28,040 nt of DNA from CAYSPU01 sp964432995 (GTDB lineage: Bacteria > Verrucomicrobiota > Verrucomicrobiia > Limisphaerales > JAHDYP01), in the NCBI GenBank assembly GCA_964432995.1, contig CAYSPU010000047.1, positions 1-28,040 on the forward strand, in the 5' to 3' direction. A model generated the notes under the pieces. The model saw only the letters and a list, made by a program, of their open reading frames with translations. It was not told the origin of the DNA and made no database searches. Below are positions 26,101-28,040 of the stretch, piece after piece (within the stretch, counting starts at the first letter, position 1; the number at the start of each line of letters is the position of its first letter). The translations under genes and the position numbers were made by a program.

Positions 26101-26904
26101 TGCCTGGATATTGGTCCGGACTCCGTCATTGAGCGCAACGGGCGGGGGAGGCGCCTCCTCAATCCAGCGAACTACCGGTTCCGCCGCCAGATCAAGCAGA
26201 CGATCCGCCGCGATCACCATCCGAACCTGCGACCGCCGCGCGCTCACCTCCAACACCGTCGCCCCACAACGTGCCGCCGCCGCTTCCCATTCCCCCGGGG
26301 ATACTTCCGGAAAACACCGCACCGCCATCTCGAATCCCTGTCCTTCCCGCCAAGCCCAGTGGCCGGGACCTTCCTCCACGATCCGCGACGGCAACTTGTC
26401 CTCGGGGTAGATCGCCCCCAGCCACGTCACCCCGGCCCCTTCCAGCAACACCTCGTCCGCCCCCGGTGCGATCTCGGCAAAGAACACGCCGTTCCCTAGC
26501 GACTGGAAGAGCGCGGCCCCCGCCTCCGCCAAGGCCCGCCGCTCCTCCGCACCCGGCACCGTCGAGAACCGCAGCAACACCCGCACCGGTGAACCCGCGG
26601 ACACCGAACCGCGCACCCGCTCCAGGTTCCCGGCCAAACCGCCAACCGGAAGGAAGACGCCGGATTGGAGCGCGATGCGCCCCGACGCGGCCATCGGATA
26701 TGTCAGCGGGGCTGCGAAAACCGCCCGGGAATCGCGGTCCGGACGGGCGACTGCCGCCACAACGCGGCCGCCAATGCCCGCGGAGATCAAAAGAAGGCAG
26801 AGCCCGAGAAGGGAACCGCGTCCGGCCCCCCTGGCCGGCGCGCGTAATTCGCGCAAACCAAACAAATGCGAATCACGCTTCCGCACACCATGAAGTGTTG
26901 GCAT
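17191..26904 (-). CDS. giant secreted S8 protease with P domain and 17 DUF11 repeats
   Basis: A 3237-residue exported protein with a signal peptide (about 10-40, GRGSLLGLCLLLISAG) and a prodomain to about 280. The subtilisin-type catalytic domain has Asp289 (VVAICDEG), His315 (NAHATHVAGT), oxyanion Asn423 (AAGNS) and Ser507 (GTSMAAPAVSG), so it should be active. A jelly-roll domain, a P/Homo B domain (about 842-993; VELRLEHPDGTKV, GVWQLRARDGFDDLDVG) and a cadherin/Big-like module (about 1000-1085; YTPDVGYVGPDQFTFAVSDGYEE) follow. Next come 17 DUF11 repeats of about 121 residues, each with ADL at the start, TNxGPS, and DPxxxNN near the end (about 1088-3163). A terminal YRLEYADQ...FYRLRQ tail closes the protein. 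ATG 26904 is preferred over TTG 26952 because it sits closer to the signal sequence. A cell-surface or extracellular protease on a long stalk is likely. Confidence 0.92.
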   Translation of the reverse strand: MPTLHGVRKRDSHLFGLRELRAPARGAGRGSLLGLCLLLISAGIGGRVVAAVARPDRDSRAVFAAPLTYPMAASGRIALQSGVFLPVGGLAGNLERVRGSVSAGSPVRVLLRFSTVPGAEERRALAEAGAALFQSLGNGVFFAEIAPGADEVLLEGAGVTWLGAIYPEDKLPSRIVEEGPGHWAWREGQGFEMAVRCFPEVSPGEWEAAAARCGATVLEVSARRSQVRMVIAADRLLDLAAEPVVRWIEEAPPPPVALNDGVRTNIQAEVVQAAPYGLSGANVVVAICDEGEVDEAHDDLKRRVTLLTTSFRNAHATHVAGTLAGTGVRSAAEGGTELQWRGMAPAAKLLSFDFDDPLNPLEEAVGQRGAVVAHNSWGMVMADNEFVHTCDLFGKYTSYAPDYDQFVVGDYGRPISVVFAAGNSRPTNSCGVGPYGTVGPPATAKNVLSVGAINSDDNAVAIFSAWGPTADGRLKPELVAPGDEVGGDAGVRSCATNNTYALMQGTSMAAPAVSGAVALLVEDYRNHFDGLDPYPSVVRALLVHTAEDLGEATPDCHAGPDFASGYGRVQVQSAVDQLRGRGFLVGAVGHGVTNSYVCSVPSGATMVRLTLAWDDPAAAENAAATLVNDLDLVVIDPLGVRHYPWTLDPANPSAPAVRTAEDHRNVLEQVQVEGAVPEGAWTVQVVGGYVATGASQRYALAFTPAGIPMAAELDLERVAYSDAGIDAANGNGTIDPGETFHLETVLHNLYGPFVTNLVAQLSTTNEGVTVLTTGIEFGSVASGLAITNPVPWECKVAKTVACGEQVLFALTTGADGLTATKWFTVPVGLYTVTNVVTNVWESADVPHLIPYAPSGAGVVSTNTVTDFGEVVDVDVAIRVEHTAHGDVELRLEHPDGTKVFLVEPSGTGGADFGTGDCETGVRTVFDDEAAEEILDAAAPCAGSYRPVAPLSAMDGKPVGGVWQLRARDGFDDLDVGTNHCWSLRLVYQQYGYVCSLFDRAPVAESTNVAVIFNAATNLVLSATDADEDPLVFEIRDLPTHGVLSGFDAGSGAVVYTPDVGYVGPDQFTFAVSDGYEEALGTVTLEVQAATAEVGLVVEAPVGPQGLGSLLACRVLVTNLGPNAATSVLWTNLLAAGLQVVAAVPTVGACTEEPGLLRWEVGDLDPLAGAALELTLQPEAVGYLTNQAVATAVEIDPAPENNAVEWTIDVRPQADLAVSVPAGSGLAMLGQRWDWEIAVTNLGPSLATGIEVRQAVPAALADLTGEATAGGWVHEGGWLVWSIPSLDAGGSILLQMSARADLLGSLTNLVTVVAFEFDPDSANNGIEVPLEITPASDLLLSGLAGGSLLLEQEVTWEVGVTNVGPSPSTAASALISLPASFAIEEVAVDIGSWSTNLGSLQWDLGGLEVGGGGLMVLRVRPQAVGPAIVVSGVTGPEPDPVGTNNGGETVWEVVPTADLALSGAGPGSVALGQKGVFSVTLSNGGPSTATGVQVTADVPEGLTLLGATSETGTVTVTQNQVLWQVEELVVGPGVTLSLTAEGAIVGTWTNQMQVVAPEADPNQENSRLLMPVEVRQLADLALGGTADPETAFIEQGIAMELLLTNLGPNNVEGAEVTQEYPPALAIMGVEVSSGSWSVGDASVSWQPGALAAGAVAWLRYTATPSVEGSWVLPATATAPVLDPDLANNRKVLTINSLPAANLRLSATGGGKFPLYQETTNTWWLTNAGPSTAHGVTVSGTIPAGLALLRLSATSGLTGVEGADVRWEIPSLEAGTAVALEIAVRTEALGIWVSDFAATATEGDPDPADNVASVTVEARGLGDVALSMQAVPDGAAAGGELVFAIQVNNLGAEIAHNLEVANWLPAGFQHVSSIVSTGSVVSPDQPLRWQIAEIGIGEAATWELRARTGAEGYHTNMATVTLDEIDQDPANNSASAVVEVTPAADLAVGAADETNHFWGQLRTYPVLVTNAGPSEALDVQVTLQFGEGVHLEAATSSLGVWTLEGAVANWTLDRLAAGAVETLELQLAGDTIGSWTNRAEISGSLRDLVATNNVIEWVSQVVPIADLGVDAQGQAIARIGVPFVWEITITNRGPSDADGVVISQSLDAALSVAESTPSQGSVGIDGGQLRWEAGSVAAGGAASLQLTLQASAAGIIQQVTGVQGAEADPELGDNTKLWSIDVRPDADLALGVVATPSALLCACARAASAGVVATPSALLLGAEGGLTVSVTNLGPADATEIRVDCQFDAGLTRYVVEPGDGLWVDGEAGRGAWHLSSLAAGEDRSFLVRLAGVQEGAAANSFGVVAWEIDPEVGNNAAETVVSILPAADLQLGLTGDVTMPIGRETEVSVVVSNAGPSRSTAVVVRAELPAGWSVVRADDLTTNWVVDAGVLRWDVGDLEIGSGATSRWTVRGESEADPVPENHVAVMVMEVRPVADLAVWTSEGMRILLGSTAVIDLGVTNSGPSDATGLRVTNILAGGLQFVEAGPASGSVAADQGVLVWDLDFLAAGAVSVLPITVRGDLSGLWTNVASVQAAEEDLDPDNNLARGTVAVREEANVGVRVDADSTDWWTGDVWTVRVAVTNRGPAAARAVRVQSMLTGPVAVLETFPSDGVVTREGGLVQWDLPELPALGEALLQVQVVAATDGGVTNHAVIAADEIDPDPADDEAVWVGQIRPRVDLAVWAEPVGTVPWLQTSQLTLWLSNAGPSTATGILVSHAAAEGLTWTSGVADRGEWTAEDGGGRWTMDQLAAGEAARLELGLVGDLIGAWTNLFVATVVETDLTPEDNASAPVVEVVPAADLGVTLLGPESLILGRVGTWTVRATNAGPSEASQVVVAVPLAQGFRVGPAGTPSIGTVTAQIGLVRWEIPGFGVGASGELQFEMLADEPGRWTNTAVAAGAEWDAYSENDQSSAVTQVAADADLRVGIEVPKEPQFVGLGFIFHVTLTNVGPNTALGMVVTHELAPDLTLVSAATAQGAWSREGQRIVWSVDQLPVGEEARIEFIVRADAEGTPGCAVALTSETIDLNPVDNVAAIEFQVLPLARFHVAVAASKDPVWALDWMDYTITVTNESVYDLPGVRILDTLPAGVEVLQVVASQGEAVDNGTLVTCDLGTLPVGGSAQAVVTVRPGEPGWLTNRVEAASDYEADSASRLRAEIVTEVAAQPLLTVEQNGARFTVSWPLAATDYRLEYADQPGPPAVWRLDMNTPELASTNGPWFVSPKVLTWTNRFYRLRQVSP
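17415..23640 (-). repeat. array of 17 divergent DUF11 coding repeats
   Basis: The repeats start (in coding order) near 23640, 23268, 22905, 22548, 22182, 21819, 21450, 21085, 20722, 20360, 19932, 19610, 19245, 18880, 18520, 18150 and 17790. The usual period is about 363 bases. They are diverged at the DNA level, with conserved protein anchors (ADLAV, TNLGPS, LRWEVG, DPDPANN). The tenth is longer and the eleventh shorter than the rest. Confidence 0.88.
20254..20337. repeat. 27-bp direct repeat with 30-bp spacer inside DUF11 repeat 10
   Basis: Two 27-base copies (20254-20280 and 20311-20337) agree at 25 positions and start 57 bases apart. The 30-base spacer contains an 18-base alternating purine-pyrimidine tract at 20294-20311 with the palindrome GCGCATGCGC (20300-20309). 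In the protein this gives GVVATPSALL twice, separated by CACARAASA, a 19-residue in-frame insertion into one repeat. Confidence 0.9.
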
Positions 26905-27114
26905 CGCTAGGGCAGGTTGCTGCGTGTGGTTGTCAGCCGGTCGCCAATCCAATAGGAGCCTGTTCCAGAGCCCGACGCAACTGAAAAGCGGAACCGAGAA
27001 TCAGATCCGAATCAAACTTGCAGCCCGCAATTCCTCGGCTATTTTTCGGCTCGAACTATAGGGCTGAAGGGCACCCGCTCCGCGCCCGCCAACCTGAACC
27101 GCATCGCCCTTGTT
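26905..27114. promoter_or_regulatory. divergent intergenic region, presumed promoters for protease and reductase
   Basis: This 210-base stretch separates two divergently read genes, so it must carry both promoters. It is locally AT-richer around 27011-27062. A TATAGG at 27057-27062 could be a -10 for the rightward gene, but no -35 at good spacing is visible. No operator-like repeat was found. Confidence 0.35.
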
Positions 27115-28029
27115 ATGACGCGACAAACCCGACGCGATTTCCTCAAGACAACACTCGCCGGCGCCGGCCTGTGCACCGTCGATGCCGCCTGGCTCGCCGC
27201 TGCGGAGGCCCCCAGCAAGCCTATTGTCAGAGCGGCTTCCGACACCGTCACGGTCGGAAACACCGGGGTGAAGGTCTCCTTCCTCGCACAGGGCACCGGT
27301 TACAATGGCTGGGCCCGTTCCTCGGATCATACCCGCATGGGCCAGGAAGCCTTCAGTACACTCCTCCGCCATAGCATGGACCGCGGCGTCCGCTTCATCG
27401 ACATGGCCGACCTCTACGGATCCCACCCCTTCGTCCAGAAGACCGTCCGGGATCTGCCGCGAGACCGCTACACCCTTCTCAGCAAGATCTGGCCCACCAA
27501 AGCCGACTGGGTCACCCCCTCCGGCGGCGCCATCGAAGAAGTCAACCGCTTCCGCAAGGAACTCGGCGTGGAGACCATTGACATCTGCCTCCTCCATTGC
27601 ATGCAGAACGATAAGTGGGCCGCCGAGTTCGAACGAATGCGCGACGGGCTCTCCCAGCTCAAACAACGAGGCGTTGTCCGGGCCGTCGGTGTCTCCTGCC
27701 ATGACCACGGCGCCCTCAAAGTCGCCGCCAGCCACCCCTGGGTCGACGTCATCTTCGCCCGCATCAACCACAAAGGCGGACCCGATTTCGCCATGGACGA
27801 CACCGTCGAGGAAGTGTCGAAGACCCTCCGCCTGGCACGGGCCAACGGCAAGTTCGTCGTGGGGATGAAACTCTTCGCGGCCGGCAAACTCGTTCAACCC
27901 GACCAGAAGGACGCCTCGCTGCGCTACGTCTTCTCTCACCAACTCGTCGACGCCGTAACCATCGGCATGAAGAAGATCGAGGAAGTCGACGACTCCATCC
28001 AACGGATCAACCAGGCGCTGCGCGGTTGA
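27115..28029 (+). CDS. Tat-exported aldo/keto reductase family protein
   Basis: A 304-residue protein starts with a twin-arginine signal (TRRDFLKTTLAGAGL, then a cleavage region near WLAAAEA), implying export in folded form, presumably with cofactor. The barrel follows. The AKR catalytic tetrad is intact: Asp96 and Tyr101 in FIDMADLYGSH, Lys124 in LLSKIW and His161 in CLLHCMQND. Other family signs are LKQRGVVRAVGVSCHDH and a C-terminal TIGMKKIEEVDDSI. Family members reduce carbonyls using NAD(P)H; the substrate is unknown. Tat-targeted AKRs are frequent in Verrucomicrobiota and Planctomycetota. No Shine-Dalgarno sequence is visible. It is read divergently from the giant protease, and nothing ties them functionally beyond proximity. 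It ends 11 bases before the window edge. Confidence 0.92.
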   Translation: MTRQTRRDFLKTTLAGAGLCTVDAAWLAAAEAPSKPIVRAASDTVTVGNTGVKVSFLAQGTGYNGWARSSDHTRMGQEAFSTLLRHSMDRGVRFIDMADLYGSHPFVQKTVRDLPRDRYTLLSKIWPTKADWVTPSGGAIEEVNRFRKELGVETIDICLLHCMQNDKWAAEFERMRDGLSQLKQRGVVRAVGVSCHDHGALKVAASHPWVDVIFARINHKGGPDFAMDDTVEEVSKTLRLARANGKFVVGMKLFAAGKLVQPDQKDASLRYVFSHQLVDAVTIGMKKIEEVDDSIQRINQALRG

Positions 28030-28040
28030 CGAGAGGAACA

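Noticed and set aside
23086..26499. Very long open frame on the plus strand opposite the giant protease gene
   Set aside because: Its translation is rich in Arg, His, Pro and Gln with no recognisable domain, while the minus strand encodes clear S8, P and DUF11 domains. It is a product of GC-rich codon bias.

Overview
The window is a GC-rich chromosomal segment that most likely comes from a member of the Verrucomicrobiota (Limisphaera/Pedosphaera-like). The placement is an inference. It rests on two secreted proteins that end in a 'YR...W...FYR' tail common in that phylum, on a giant subtilase with DUF11 repeats, on a Tat-exported aldo/keto reductase, and on the near absence of Shine-Dalgarno sequences. 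A 10-base N run at 7333-7342 marks a scaffold gap, so this is probably a draft or metagenome assembly.

Layout. The left edge (1-1050, minus then plus) holds the 5' part of a tRNA-Pro(CGG), a small hypothetical gene just upstream of it, and a decayed piece of a superfamily 1 helicase. From 1052 to 12247 lies a compact plus-strand cluster: a fused trehalose-6-phosphate synthase/phosphatase, a fused trehalose synthase/maltokinase, a KefB-like cation:proton antiporter, a GH13_18 disaccharide phosphorylase, a TrkH/KtrB potassium channel subunit and a KtrA/TrkA RCK regulator. Most junctions overlap (ATGA) or are within 12 bases. The simplest reading is an osmoadaptation locus that couples compatible-solute metabolism to potassium uptake and cation/proton exchange.

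Next come a secreted thioredoxin-fold protein (12308-12946), a methyl-accepting chemotaxis protein (13249-14904) preceded by a convincing sigma-28 (FliA-type) promoter, and a DUF554 membrane protein (14952-15671). Facing these on the minus strand are an MFS sugar transporter (15682-17115) and a 9.7-kb gene (17191-26904) for a secreted S8 protease with a P domain and 17 DUF11 repeats. A Tat-targeted aldo/keto reductase (27115-28029) diverges from the giant gene.

The points most worth a second look are: (1) the mixed potassium/trehalose/phosphorylase operon; (2) an Asp-to-Asn change at the expected metal-binding position of the maltokinase half; (3) the sigma-28 promoter plus a possible CheR-docking tail on the MCP; (4) the 17-repeat subtilase, with an in-frame 57-bp duplication in one repeat and an internal deletion in the next; and (5) a thioredoxin-like protein with a second CxxC motif and the same terminal tail as the giant protease. 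No CRISPR array, prophage or insertion sequence was seen.
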